Shown here one piece after another: positions 1 to 47,134 of a DNA stretch of 64,000 bases (the first letter of the stretch is position 1; each line of letters begins with the position of its first letter). Source of the DNA: Amphiura filiformis. Taxonomy: Eukaryota; Echinodermata; Ophiuroidea; Amphilepidida; Amphiuridae. The translations under genes were made by a program, and so were the position numbers. The DNA lies in the NCBI RefSeq assembly GCF_039555335.1, contig NC_092630.1:85938148-86002147 (forward strand), in the 5' to 3' direction. The notes beneath the pieces were generated by a model that worked only from the letters and a program-made list of their open reading frames with translations, was not told where the DNA came from and searched no databases.

Positions 1-138
1 CCATAATGCGTGCGAAGAGGGCAAAGAATTGTTATTTCAGTGATAAATGAACAAAATTGACAACAATTGTGTCCTGAAATGGAGCCAAAGGAAGAGGCAT
101 AGGCCTTTTACAACTTAGTCCCCTTTAGTCCCGGTAGG

Positions 139-1447
139 AGGAGTTGATGGCATACCCGCAGAGATATGGAAGCATGGAGGACCGCACACCAAACTGCATG
201 AACTCTTCTATTGCTGTTGGAATCATGGCAAGCTTCCCCAAGACCTAAGAGATGCAGTTATTATCACCTTGTACAAGAACAAAGGGGAAAAGTCTGACTG
301 CTCCAATTATAGGGGATTACCCTGCTCTCCATCGCTGGAAAAGTTCTTGCACGTATCCTCTTGAATAGACTGGTAACCATGCAGAGGAGCACCTCCCAGA
401 AAGCCAATGTCGTTTTAGATCCAACAGAGGAACTATACTGACATGGTGTTTGCTCTTCGCCAGCTCCAGGAGAAGTGTCGTGAACAAAACAAAGGACTTT
501 TTGTCACCTTTGTGGATCTGACCAGCGTTTGATCCTGTGAGCAGGAAAGGACTTTGGCAAATCATGGAACGCCTAGGCTGTCCCCCAAAGTTCATCAACA
601 TGATCATCCAGCTCCATGAAAATCAGCTTGGTCAGGTTAGACTGAATAACGACCTCACAGAGCCCTTCCCCATTACCATTGGGGTGAAGCAAGTTCTTGC
701 GCCAACTCTATTCAGTATCTTCTGCAGCATGATGCTCCATCAGGCCACTGTTGATCTTGATGATGATGACGGTATTTACATTCGTTACCCAACTGATGGT
801 AGCCTGTTTAACCTGAGGCGCCTACAGGCCCGTACCAAGACAATGGATCTGCTAGTTCGGGAGTTCTTGTTTGCTGATGATGCCGCTCTTGTTGCCCACA
901 CAGAAAGTTCCATGCAGCGCATCACATCCTGTTTTGCAGAGGCCACAAAACTCTTTGGACTTGAAGTCAGCCTGAAGAAGACTGAAGTGCTTCACCAGCC
1001 AGCACCCAACGATGTGTACAAACATCCCCACATCTTCATCGACAAGACAGAACTAAAATCAGTGCACCAATTCAAGCTAATTCACCTACCTGTGATCTGC
1101 TATTTCCTCTGATGCCAAACTGGATAAAGAGATTCTGAAGGCCTGCAACATGGAAACCCATGCACTGGTCTACCTTGGCTGCTGACCGTGTTGTTTGGAG
1201 ACACACTGTGCAGCAAGCTGTCTCTGACTTTGAAGTTTCAAGAAGAACCCAGTTGGAAGACAAGAGAAAGCGGCGGAAAGAGAGCAGCAACAGGACCCCC
1301 ACCATGCACTGATCAGACTTTTACCTGCAAATGACTACTGCAGTCGGACTATATCCCGCATCGGCCTATTTAGCCACCAGCGAGCCTGTAGCGGAACTAC
1401 GTGGACAAAAGCCTTAAATCTTCGTTAGCGAAGTCAAGCCAAGAAGA
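139..1447 (+). mobile_element. 5'-truncated LINE (non-LTR retrotransposon), decayed
   Basis: This is the 3' part of a LINE. Reading frames on the + strand give reverse-transcriptase text: a KNKGEKSDCSNYRG block near 270-320, a block around MSRKGLWQIMERLG at 537, and the catalytic FADDAALVAH box near 870-900. The last third reads AADRVVWRHTVQQAVSDFEV and stops near 1440, ending in a GAAGAAG tail. The flanks AGTCCCGGTAGG (127-138 and 1448-1459) form a perfect 12-bp target-site duplication, so both ends are exact and the copy was truncated at its 5' end on insertion. About 500 bp appear to be missing after the segment SSDAKLDKEI near 1110-1130, where the text jumps from the RT palm to the C-terminal tail. 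Several stops and frame changes show it is dead. I do not assign a clade. Confidence 0.88.
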
Positions 1448-1630
1448 AGTCCCGGTAGGCCTATTTTGATCCAGCTTACGAGTTTGATATGCTTTTAGCA
1501 GGCATCAGAGGAGCTGCCCTATGGCAATCATAATTGATTTACATAATAGAAAGGATCGGATGGAATAATATAGGCCTAACTCTCGTTTTTGTAATAATTA
1601 TTAAACACTGCAAAAACAGTGTTTACAGAT

Positions 1631-1801
1631 TAAACACTTTTCTAAATACAATTTTGCCTTCACGTTGTAAACACGTTTAGAAGCTAAACATCATGTGTCA
1701 AATTTCTGAACATTGGTCAGTGATAAATTTCAAAACATCTGACATCCATATTCTAAACATAACGTTTTTAAATACATTCTTGCCTTCACTTTCTAAACAC
1801 G
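1631..1801 (+). repeat. Two direct copies of a ~45-bp AAACAC/TGCCTTCAC repeat
   Basis: The word order TAAACA, AAATACA, TTGCCTTCAC, TAAACACGT occurs at about 1631-1675 and again at 1753-1801 with scattered mismatches. It is followed by GGCGCC-CTCTAC-GGAGGCGCC, a short hairpin. No element class recognised. Confidence 0.45.
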
Positions 1802-3048
1802 TACTGTTTTTGGCGCCCTCTACGGAGGCGCCACAATATAGGCATGACTTTGTGAAAAGCTTCTAATTTCACTCTTGCTAGATTGACTTCGCAATTGTTT
1901 TGCTAAAATTATGCCCAGCTCAGAAATAAAACCACAATTTGCTTGGATTTTATTTTATTATTGTTTTCTGATATGCACGGGATAAAATGGTGAGCGTATA
2001 TTCTTTGTTTAAAATACAAAATTAGGATTTATAAAAACACCAAATGAATCCTGACCTTTGTATGCGTTCAACCAGTTTACCGTGTGCCTTAGAACCCGAT
2101 AGACGGTGACATTTTGACCATACAATAGGATCCACAACATGCTCATCTATATCATGGGGACAGTTCTTAAACCCTAATACATTTGTACATTCATCCTTTG
2201 AAAATTTGGATACACTAACTCATACTCTGCAACTTGAGGTCAAATTTTGCACTATGATTATGTAATTGAGGTTATTGGATTATGCCATTGGGATGAGACT
2301 CTTGTGGAGGTAGTACTAGCTACTACCTCCATGATTGGATAAAGTAAACAACTAAATCCTGTTATCTACCCGGCAATGTTTGCCTATCTTAATAATTGTA
2401 ATAAACTGTAGTGTACTAAATGGCACAAGACAGAAAAGGCAAACAGACAGAAATTTAGAGTTTTAAATTAGAGAGTTGACAGGAAGTTGTAAGAGTTAAA
2501 TTGTTATGGATATGAATTATGATTGGTGTAAGCGCGAAAATGTTGAATGTCAGATCAAAGTCATCCGAGGTGAATTAAGTAATGTCAATCACAAATTGTT
2601 ACAGGTCATTTGAGGTGGACTAAGTTTATATTTGGATTGTCAGAACACCTTCCCCAATCAAACACATTTCTCTTGCATTTGATCATCTTCTACTCTTCCC
2701 TAGAAAAATCATTATAATACCAAATCTACACACCATGGAATTCACCATATCACGTCCAAGTTCACATTGGGCGCCCATTCCTTTTTTAAAGGAATTTTTA
2801 TTGCAGTGAGTGTAGAGACTAAACACACAGCACTAGGCAGCCATTCGATGATATCATTTGATGCCCATTATGCGTTACGTAATTTATACGCCCAGTCAGA
2901 TGTATTTCACACCTGCCAAACACAAGTCACCCAATTTTGAAAACTGGACGTTGAATGTAGGCCTACACGTACACTCTCATGAATATTGATTGGCAACATT
3001 TTCAAATTATGTCAGCGCTCAAATCGGACACAATGACTTCGTCTCAGG

Positions 3049-3080
3049 ATGATGATGATGATGATGATAATAATGATGAT
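3049..3080 (+). repeat. GAT trinucleotide microsatellite
   Basis: About ten units of GAT with one GATAAT interruption. Confidence 0.9.
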
Positions 3081-4289
3081 GATTACGAGGGTCCGCCCGG
3101 AGGATGAGGGGTGGATCGTGCAATCATACCCCTTCAATGTTAGCTAACAGGCCTATTACGCACGCAGGCCCTGCCAGACCGTGCGTCAGAACTCCCCGAT
3201 ACCAAAACAAAACTGCCACCTAGGCCCGGCACCTAGGCTAAATACTTTTAGTTCTCTGGGTTGATAGCATGAACAAATTCAGGCACAAATTTTAATCTTT
3301 CCCCAGAGCAGCCAGCGCACATAACGCCCCCCCAACGTTTATGAGCGCTACCTGGCTCTGAAGTCAGGCCAACTCGGGGCCAATGAGGCTCAACTTCACC
3401 TGGTCAACTCGGCAACTCCCACATGGATTTATTATTATAATACATTATGCAGGCTGACATTTATGCGGCAACTTGCATAGCGCCATCTATTTAATATACA
3501 AAGTTCTAAAATTTTCAAATGTGGCCCTAACTGACTACCGTAGTTTCAATTTCCTATTTCTTCAAAAAAATTCTGATCATTTTATTGTAGAAATTATTAT
3601 CTAGTATTAAAATATTGTTGATTTACTTCATGTTTACATGGTTTAAATGCTAATACAGAATTTGGTATTCAGATTATAAGTACAATTTTGTAAGAACTAT
3701 TTCTTTGTGATAGGCATTCGCAAGATGTTGTAGTGATAAGGTCAGCCCATCCTCTCCAATGAAATCGGTCATTTCAATTATTGGCAGGTAGGTCCGTAAT
3801 CCATCGACAGTAACACACGGGGATTCCCCGATTAAACACCTCGGTATTTGTTCATTGAACGGAAATTTCCTTTCGTAGACAAGTAGCTGGTCACAGTAAA
3901 TTCTTTTTGCTCATATTTTCTCGCTTACTAGCTGTGCACGACTTCATTCCTTGCTGCATCAATCTCCTGTGATCTTTACCATTCGTGTCTGATTTTGTGT
4001 ATCGTTCTCCGTGTATAGGTGCATGCACTCGTTTTCATCAGAGACCCCTGTGTGTTCATTTGGTACCGTCTTTGCTGTGTATTTTGTGTCGGTCACCTTT
4101 TCGCAATCGCTTCCGGTACCGGCATAAATTTCATCATGGACTGGTTTAGGTATGCACAAACCCTTTTCAACTTTCTTGCATGTTTTCTCTATTTTTGTAC
4201 ATTTTTAATTAGTTTGATGTAATTTAGATCTACCAAGTAAATAGTGATCGATTTGCATGTGATCGATAGCAGGATTCGCATGATGATGA

Positions 4290-4297
4290 TGACGTCA
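4290..4297. promoter_or_regulatory. Candidate CRE site (TGACGTCA)
   Basis: A perfect palindromic cAMP-response element, about 410 bp upstream of the kinase start codon. CREB/ATF factors bind this sequence. Its position fits a proximal regulatory region, but a single 8-mer in AT-rich DNA is weak evidence. Confidence 0.25.
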
Positions 4298-4704
4298 AAA
4301 TGATAAAATATCCATTGCATGACTGAGTTTATTTTCAATCGCATAATTTTTATTTGAGTCTGGCGAGCGAGCGAGTTTTATGACTCACCTTTGTAAACAC
4401 TCCGTGCGTGGTCATTGCTATGTTTAGATGTACACGTACACGTGATGTGCGTTCTTGGAACGTTGATAATCACGTTATTGCATCACTACCTCACAACATC
4501 TTTTGTACTCCTATAGTGTAGACCTACCCGTTATCATAACCTAATTACATACGTGAATCTTTTGTGTCTACAAATCGGAAGTGAAACTAAAAGTAAATCT
4601 TTTAATTTTGGTGGTGGTCAATTAACATCAATGTTTCAATAAAAAGTGAATTATATGAAAGTATATATTGGATTAAAATAACAATAGATCTACAAGCACA
4701 TCAA

Positions 4705-39155
<34,451 letters not shown>

Positions 39156-40623
39156 TCAATTCCAGAGTTATCATTGAGTGATGTGTTAACTGACAATAGT
39201 ATCTGTTGTTTTATGGTCTAAATGGACAACAACAAAAAGTTGAATTGGCGATCAGTCTTGATTTGGACCATAAAGTGACCCCTCGCTGTCAATGGGCAAA
39301 AGAAGTTCTCATATTACTACAAGAATAGCAGAGGCTATCAGAGGCTTTCTCACTCGGTCATAGCATAAGAAAGACTCCTAAAGCAAAACGCCTACATGAG
39401 CCAGATGTAAACCCATTCTCAGGAGCAGGTAATTACTGAAGCCTGCACACTGTAAACTCTTTGACTTATAATCTGTCTTAATCATCATGACATTTAAGAA
39501 GTAAGAGTCAAAACCATTTTTGTACAGAAAAGTTGGGAAACAAGTTTGTTTTGAGGACAGGTGGTTCTCCTTCCTTACTGTTAAAGTGGACATTTTTATG
39601 GGACATTAATTTTTGCCCTTTACATGTCCAATCCAGGTACCGCAGATATAAAAATATGTGAATGTGTTCTTTTATGTATAGGCCTATGTAAGCAAACTTG
39701 TAATCACAAATTTAAATACAAAGCAATTCAAAATTGGCAGGGGAAAATTATACACACAAAAATAACCACTTTAACAGTATTTATTGGACTCTGAGTTTGT
39801 GATAAGTCACGGAATTATAAAATTGAAAGTCTGTTAGAATCCTGAGCTAAGTCATGTGTATAAAGCTCTTCACACATATAAAGGTTCAACTTACATTGAT
39901 GTGACTTCTTGCATTACATGTTGATTATGTTGCTAAGATGGATGAAGTCAGACTTGGTTGTCAAGTAAAAGATGTTGCTACTAAAAGGCTTTATTAAATA
40001 AACTCCTCCTTAGCTCACTGTCCATTTCAATGAAAACCATGGAAACAAGTGGTATGTTTTCAGAGTGTAGTGACATTACAAATTCTTCATAACACATCAG
40101 TTTGCAAGTGTTATATTATTATTCTTATATAAAGATTGGTGCCCCACATATAGGTTGATGCATGTATATTTGTATGTTAATGTACACAGTGCATCCCTAC
40201 TCAGACAACCACTTATCATGTATATTGGGACATACTGACTGACGCACTTCTTTACAATGTACTTAGTTTAAACATGACATCCACAACATTTATGTTCGGG
40301 ACAAGGGATATGTGCACAGTGTGGTGGTTTGTTTATGCACATTGTTACTTTATTTTTAGAAATTAGAAACACTATTTTATTCTTTCGAAGTTGCTGAATT
40401 AAAATGAGGTGTTAGGTGTGATGTGAAAAGGAAACAGGTCCTTCACCTTTTGGCAGCTTCTGCTCTTTGACTTTGACTAAACTTTGTAGTAATATGAATG
40501 AAGAGATACAAGTAACAAGGGGTTTATAAAGCAGCTTGATATTAGGAGGAACGTTACAAATTCAGTCGGAAGTGATTATAACCAACAGGTCAAGGAGGTT
40601 GGCACAATATGCACCCTGGACCT

Positions 40624-40792
40624 CAGGGCTGTAGCAAGGTCGAAAAATGTGGGGCGGCCATCACAAACATGAGGCGGCCAAATTACAAATCTATGCCCAT
40701 ATTTAAATTAAGATACAAAGAAAAACAAAACAAATTTCTCAAAAAGTGGGGTGGCCATGGCATCCCCGGCCGCCCCGCTTGCTACGGCCCTG
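40624..40792. mobile_element. hAT-type MITE with perfect 8-bp target duplication
   Basis: CTGGACCT occurs immediately on both sides (40616-40623 and 40793-40800). The ends CAGGGCTGTAGCAAGG and the complement of CTTGCTACGGCCCTG are inverted repeats, followed inside by GGGGCGGCC. 169 bp, no ORF. Confidence 0.92.
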
Positions 40793-40947
40793 CTGGACCT
40801 CTCAGTCTGCACGAACAGATCAATAAATTTTCGGTCTACATGAACTGATCAATTTTATCTAATAAAAAAAATCAGTGATATGGTGATTGTATAAAAGCTT
40901 AATACAATGTGTGCCAATAATGGAAGAATAAATGAACTGGTAATGGA

Positions 40948-41192
40948 CTATTCCATTTGATATCTGCCGTATCCCTGTTTAAGATTTAAGAAAACAGAGG
41001 GAGTATGTTTTTCAAATGGAGGTAATTTAGGGGTAATTATTTTAACACACATACTCTCCCTTTATATGTCTACCTATATCTTCCACATCTTCAAATGGAA
41101 GTTACCCACTTATCTTGTTCCATATGAAACATACTCCCTCCATGGAAGACTGACTTAATCTCCCACAGGGGAGAGTGGATTTCAAACAGAGT
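40948..41192. mobile_element. Copy of the 14866-family MITE
   Basis: Contains TATTCCATTTGATATC, GGGAGTATGTTTTTCAAATG, ACATACTCCCTCCATGGAAG and GAGTGGATTTCAAACAGAGT in the usual palindromic order. Confidence 0.65.
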
Positions 41193-43252
41193 AGCCCAGC
41201 AAGATGCCTAGTTGTAAATTTGAGTCTTGAAGTAAAATGTCATAAACCAAACAAATATTGAAATAAAAAAACAAAACAAGTACATATTTTGGGCAAGCTG
41301 AACTGATAGCTTCATGAATGGGCTTGTTGATCAAAATGTTAAATGGGTTTTGAACACATCACATGATTCCTTGCTATCAGGGCAGTCCCCAAATATGTTT
41401 ATAAATGTGTTCATAAAATGTATGAAATTTCTTGTAATATAATATTTTTACTCTCAGCAAGTCATTGATATCAGCCAGTTGAGGCAGCTGTTTCACACAT
41501 ATCTATGGTTTCATTAAACATATATACGTATGTATGCCAGCGCTTTGAGCAAATCCTCATGGGGATTTGAAGATGAAATAACACAGTGACTTGTGGAGAG
41601 TACAAATACTATAGTGATTGGAATTATGTAAAGTTTAATAGCAAGTGGATGGCACAAATGTACGTATGGTTCACATGTATGAAGTGTAGTAAAGTACAAG
41701 CCTTATTAACATTAGATACAAAGTCTAAAAAGATAATTATTGTAATATAATAATGCAAGTTGTTTCTTGAAATAATTCATGTTGGATTTGATCAATCAAA
41801 CAGTTGTCATTTAGTAAGTGTCAATTATAAAATATGCTCCAAGATGCTGCAGCTCAAAAGTTACTACTTTTTAATGGCTTCTGAAAATAAAATAAAATGC
41901 TATCAGGAGATTCTTGAATGTTACAAATGTACTGTTTGGGCAAAATGTTCCTGTAAGGGTTGAAAATGAATCAAATTTGACAACATTTTTGAAAAACCCC
42001 ATAAACACCTGAATATTCTCAAACCTGAGGCGTACATGTCATATAGATACAAGTCTAGTAATGTCATTGTTTAAGGCTGATACATGTATTAAGTAGCATG
42101 GTACTATTATGCAGAAGAAAATATGAGCCACAAATTTCATAATAGAATACAGTGATGAATCTTTCTGAAAGAAAAAAAATACAGGTACAGGAATGGCACC
42201 TTGTACAGGCAAAATGAGGCCTAAAACAAGAAATAGATGTCTCTGAATAACTTGGATGTGATCACATATCTTGCAGAATATGTAAACATTCCCAAACAGT
42301 TATATGTACAAATAAGTTACTGTTCTAAATGGATTTGCTTTCCAGATACCTTAAGCATTCCTGAAGGTTACAAACCTTTGTATACCGGTGAGGTTGTATT
42401 TAGGCAGGTAAAGAGCTGTCCATAGTGGGTTGAAATCTCAATGATCACTTAGGCACTATATAACTGCATGAGGCAAATTCAATTCAAATATTAGTCCAAA
42501 TATTTGTGATCAGATTTGATATTGTGTTCTGTACCTCACATTGAGGCCTGTACCAAAATCATCTGATTACTAAGAAGTTTTGTGCTAAATTTCACCAGAA
42601 GTTTTGATATCAGAAGCAAAAACATGTTTTGCAATAGCCCATAGAAGAGTACCACCCAAGTAGCCACCATGTATGATGAGGCTATCCTCTAAACGGAGTA
42701 TAAAACCAATATTTCAGGGCTTCAAACAGGATTATGAGAAAAGTATGAGTTTTCATTTTGATAAGATGCAGTAGGGATGAGGCTGTTGATTGGATTACGC
42801 CTCTTTATGTTGATGCACTGTTACCGATCATACTTTAAACATGCATACTCACACACAGGAGTATAACATAATGCGTTGGACACCACATCCACTGGTACTA
42901 GAGGTAAGTTATTTAAGTATGTATGGGTACAAAATGAGCACTGAGCACATGTAACTTTTTGTTAAACTGTATGAAATGATATAAATGATGCCATTGGTCC
43001 CTAGCGAATTGTGGTATAAATTATTATTTTCTCTCGTTATAGTTTTGTTTTACTCTAATAAGAGTATTTACAGTTGACAGTTAATGCATCATATTAAAAA
43101 TTTGTAAATTTGTATAAAAATTATTTTTGTGTAAACATGTACAACTGTAATGACAAGTTATATAAATGTATCATTTGTAATTTTTTTAAAGAATATTATT
43201 TCATTTTTTGGGAAGTATTTTATGTAAAAGTATGTAGTTTTCATATTTGATA
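41193..43252. other. Unassigned stretch
   Basis: AT-rich. Either the distal 3' UTR of MK2 or spacer. No ORF or repeat recognised. Confidence 0.4.
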
Positions 43253-43438
43253 AATAAACTTCAAATGTGGAACATTTTCTGATTTGATCAGCGATCATGA
43301 CTTGTAATTAATGTGACTTTTTATTTCAATTTTGTAACTTTTACCAAATGTCGAGATTAATTTTATAGTGTATTAAAGATGTGTATTGAAAAGATTACAA
43401 TAAAGTATCTATATGCATTGCCCAATCTTGTGAATAAA
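43253..43438 (+). terminator. Cluster of three poly(A) signals
   Basis: AATAAA hexamers at 43253-43258, 43399-43404 and 43433-43438 on the gene's strand. In AT-rich DNA single hexamers mean little; three within 190 bp downstream of the gene's end are suggestive. Confidence 0.35.
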
Positions 43439-43699
43439 AATTACAAGTGTAATGAAAAAGATTCATTTGAATTTTGTGTTGTACTGTTATGAGAGTGTAA
43501 ATAGAGGGTTGCGGTGGGACCAGATTCTTAGAAGGGGTGCTATAGCTGTGTATCTACCTCCCATATACTCCAAGACTGTGTTGCTGTGGTGGAACCATAC
43601 TGTGCACCCATGACCAATGCCACCCTGGCAGATGCAAATACATATTATGTTAAAGACAGCTACCTAGCTGTTGCAGATTTACAAGAATATAGGCATTTG

Positions 43700-44076
43700 A
43701 TACCGCCAAGTCCAGTGATGGTAGGGTGTACCCAACCGCATCCCTAGGTGGTTGCTGCCACAGCCCCATGGTTCGAACCCTGGCAGTGCCTAATATGCTC
43801 TCGTGGAAAAATTGAGTTAGCTTAAAATTCCCCTGAACAAGGAACTCACTGCTAATTTGTTCAGTTGTTACCCGTACATAACTCGGGGGAACTGATCCTG
43901 GTTGCGAAGGTTATTTGTGGAATGTCTAGGGTGTGCACTTTTGAATTGTTGTTTAATGGTTTATGGAATGTGGGCCGTAGTGGTCAGCGACAACCAATAA
44001 AGTGTGCCGAGGCTTGTGGATCAACGTCTAGGCGTTGTGCCTGTGCGTAGTGCACTATAAAGCACTGCGCTTTTTT
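43700..44076 (+). mobile_element. tRNA-derived SINE
   Basis: Perfect box B GGTTCGAACCC at 43770, a degenerate box A region upstream, then a CCCCTGAACAAGGAACTCAC module and a long body ending in the short hairpin GTGCACTATAAAGCACTGCG and a T-rich tail. No ORF. Confidence 0.72.
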
Positions 44077-44539
44077 ATTTGTTTAAATAATGCAGCAAAG
44101 CAGCTTCTCAGTACATGGACATAGATTATCTTGGGGTGAATTTATTTGATGAATCTTGCCCCTGATAAGTAGGTCAGCGATTCAGTATGGGCTAGAGAAG
44201 ACATTTATAGAACCAACACACAGAACCAACATATCAGTGCACAAAAGGGGGATGCTTGAGGGCCATGCCTCCTTACCCTTGACCTTTGCTACCCTGTATA
44301 ATACATGATATGGATGTTCACCCCATCACCAGCAGGAAAGTGCCAATTCTTGGAATGGTCTATAGCTTCATCTGGTCTATATGCTAGAAGTCCATAAAAA
44401 GAGCACTTAAACCGGTGAGTTTGGAAAGTCCATAGAGGGCACTAATTAAATTTGACACAACTAAATCTCTCGCTAGGAACACCACTGCGTAAGTCATTTT
44501 ATATACCCACTGAATTGCTGGCCGGGGTCAGCAAGACCT

Positions 44540-44612
44540 AAGTGGCTACTGATCGGTGATCTTCTGCTTGGCATGTGAGGGGTCCGAGGTTCGAATCCCA
44601 GGGGTACCAAAT
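44540..44612 (+). repeat. tRNA-like sequence with box B (SINE head)
   Basis: GAGGTTCGAATCCCAG at 44587 is a near-consensus box B; the text 50 bp upstream is only weakly like box A. The T-stem pairs at three of five positions, so this is a relic, not a tRNA gene. Confidence 0.45.
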
Positions 44613-44693
44613 AATTTCTTTGTTCATCTTCTCTCCTTTTTTATTTCTTTCCCTTCCGATAGCAAAAAAACAAATGTTCGGTCAGGGTTAATA

Positions 44694-44836
44694 CATATGC
44701 AAATGGGGAAATGCTGATCCAAAACATCACCTCAGGTGATATCAGTGTTATGGTTATAGGATTGAAATTCATCTAAACCTAAACTTAATATCACCTGAGG
44801 TGATGTTTTGGATGAGCATTTCTCTGTATGCTAATG
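44694..44836. mobile_element. Foldback MITE with ~48-bp inverted repeats
   Basis: The left arm CATATGCAAATG, GAAATGCTGATCCAAAACAT, CACCTCAGGTGATAT is mirrored at 44788-44836. The arms contain the internal palindrome CACCTCAGGTG. Confidence 0.82.
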
Positions 44837-45146
44837 CAGGCATGTATCAGAATTGAGCTTTAAAATATTTGTTAGGCCCTTTACTCTGAGCTCTGCATCA
44901 CAATGTGCAATATTTTTACACCCTATATGATTCCACCAAAAATTAAATGGATGCAAGAAGTGCAAATAACAAATGCAGGATATGAGGAGCGTGATAATTT
45001 TTGGCAATATTGCGAGCCATGTAAGATTTATGAACATAGGAAAACAAGGAATGCAAGAATTTCAAAATTGTACCTCATGCAGAGAAACATTTATAACAGG
45101 TATATTTTCACTTGCATTTTTGGCCCCCACACATATGTGGGGCTTA

Positions 45147-45293
45147 GGGGTGGTGCAATAATTATGTGTACCCCGGGTGGTGAATTCTCAAAATGGTCTG
45201 CCAAAATCACTTGCCCCCCCTTTTGCTGTGCCAAAAATCTTAGCCCCCTGTAATTCACAACCCCGGGGGTACACATAATTATTGCACCACCCC
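45147..45293. mobile_element. Foldback MITE with TTA target duplication
   Basis: TTA on each side. The arms GGGGTGGTGCAATAATTATG, TGTACCCCGGG and complement pair over about 40 bp; the centre is rich in GGCCCCC-type runs. Confidence 0.85.
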
Positions 45294-45296
45294 TTA

Positions 45297-46386
45297 TGTT
45301 ATCATCCAACTGGTTGCCTGTTTGTTTGGCTGTCTGGGCGGAAGTAAATTCATTAATCCACTGTGCAGTTCCAACGCAATAACCGATCAACTTCTAACTT
45401 GATATTGTGATAGCATATGGTGCCCTGATGTGCTGTATAGTTTTTTTGTCATGTTATTTGCATATGAATAATAATGAGTTTATTTGCATATTATTTGTAT
45501 TTACAAACCTTTTTATATGTGCGGGCTACCTTAATAATGAATCGCGTAATTCTAGTTAATAAATTGTTCCCTGGCATAACTTATTTCAAGAGCTGCGTGG
45601 TTTGGACTCTAAGGAGGTACCGTATTAAAACATTCCTCGCATGAAATAATAACAAATTTGTGATATCCCATGATTAGAGCTGTTACAAAAGCACATGATG
45701 CCTGTGTCACTACACTGAATAGTCTTGAAACTAAAACCTGCAACATGATACATGCATTTGCTTTAAAAATGTTCAAATTACATGCTAACAGTGTTATGAA
45801 AACAGCATTTTATAGGCTTATAGTAAAAACTACTGAAACATTGCATTTATAATTCACATTTGATAACATCAGATTTTCACTTTGTTAGAAAATTTCATAT
45901 AATTTTGTTTCAAATAGAGGAATAATTAATGAAGCATCACAATTGTTTCCAAGTTCTAAAATATAGTAGGTATATCTTGGCTTGATCATTGCTTTATTTT
46001 ACTTTTACTTTGGTGGATATCTGTTGGAAGCTGCAATGAACTATCTCCACTGTTATATGTGCACGGTCTTACATTAGGCCTTTATCCCTGTCCTGTGATA
46101 CATGTTTTGTGAAGTCTTGAAATGCAACCATGCCAATAAAACCAATAGTCATTTTGTCCCACATAAATGAATAAATAACAACAAAAAAACGATCCCCCGG
46201 TGGACTCACCGATTTAGAGACGTCACACCAGATAATCATCCCTTATCCGACTTGGGATCCCCTACTCTGACCAAACTTGTAGGGGGCCAATAAACCACCC
46301 TTGAACACCATCATATTTGACATCACCAAGTCACTACCAAACCCGTGGTGAAACATAGTGTAGTACAAGTGAGCATAATCAGGGTT
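45297..46386. other. Unassigned stretch
   Basis: AT-rich, no element or gene recognised. Confidence 0.5.
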
Positions 46387-46785
46387 AGATTTACCTTTTT
46401 GGGGGCCCTGGGTCAAGCCAGAACTTGGAGGCCCCAAACTCACCGTGAGGAAGGCATGTGCAATCAAGTTGTCATTTAGGTATAAGATCGACAGTGGCGA
46501 CAGGAGCCATTTAGAGGGAGACAAGCATATTATTCTACTAGGACATTTATTTGCGCATGAAAAATTTTCCCATTTCAGACTACTTTAGGCCAAAATGAAC
46601 GTGAATTTTGATATATAACAGCCCACGGGTTAGTGCGCACAAAGCGCGCTAAATATTGCAATTTTACCATAGTTTGGCCCAAAACATGGGTTTTTTTGGG
46701 AAAAAAGGAAGATGCACAGAGCAATTTTGGGGACCCTGGGCCCGGGCCCGGGCCCATCTGGCCCATCGGTAAATCCAGCCACGAG
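46387..46785. mobile_element. hAT-like MITE relic
   Basis: Left end CAGGGTTAGATTTACC and right end GGTAAATCCAGCC pair, with GGGGGCCCTGGG near the left and GGACCCTGGGCCCGGGCCC near the right. The target duplication is not clear. Confidence 0.5.
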
Positions 46786-46872
46786 TATACATTGCATTCA
46801 CATCAATTCTTTGCCAGAGCACTTAGGTATTTCATTGTCGCTTATCGACAGCCTGCTACCATAATTGCCAAA

Positions 46873-47046
46873 GTCATTTTTTGTAATTTTGAGAACAAAG
46901 TACAAATGGTTCAAGCATGCATTTTAATACACATATTTATTCACCATTCTTTGAACAAATCAGAAATAATTAGGGTAATTATATAACTTACTGATGCATA
47001 CTTGAACCATGTTTTGTACTTTGTTCCCAAAATTACAAAAAAATGA
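46873..47046. mobile_element. Foldback MITE with ~50-bp inverted repeats
   Basis: TCATTTTTTGTAATTTTGAG, AACAAAGTACAAATGGTTCA at the left pairs with ACTTGAACCATGTTTTGTAC and TTTGTTCCCAAAATTACAAA at the right. Confidence 0.8.
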
Positions 47047-47134
47047 TTTGTTTCCAATGCATGGTGTGGAGCATGTCCATTGAGAGAACTCGAATTGGGA
47101 ACAGCCCATTAGTCCAAAAAGGTTTAAATTAGGG

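Larger units (their letters stand above)
1460..4704. other. Intergenic spacer upstream of the kinase gene
   Basis: No convincing coding region. It holds AAACAC-rich repeats (about 1590-1805), a short GGCGCC hairpin near 1810-1832, a GAT microsatellite (3049-3080) and AT-rich unique sequence. The last 700 bp should contain the promoter and 5' UTR of the kinase gene. A stretch near 3990-4149 could be a 5' non-coding exon ending at TTTAG/GTATGC, but nothing proves it. Confidence 0.5.
39156..43440 (+). other. Probable MK2 3' UTR and downstream sequence
   Basis: No coding region. AATAAA occurs at 39998 and in a cluster at 43253, 43399 and 43433, so the transcript may end near 40.0 kb or, for a 4.3-kb UTR, near 43.45 kb. 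A hAT MITE (40624) and a MITE relic (40948) lie inside. Confidence 0.45.

Noticed and set aside
4136-4149. An upstream coding exon of MK2 (ATGGACTGGTTTAG/GTATGC)
   Set aside because: It could be a 5' exon, but exon 1 at 4705 already has a start codon, and no homology supports MDWFR.
42858-42903. A small exon between ACACAG and AG/GTAAGT
   Set aside because: Splice-like ends only; no protein similarity, and MK2 is already complete.
44540-44612. A working tRNA gene
   Set aside because: Only box B is convincing; the T-stem is mismatched and box A is poor.
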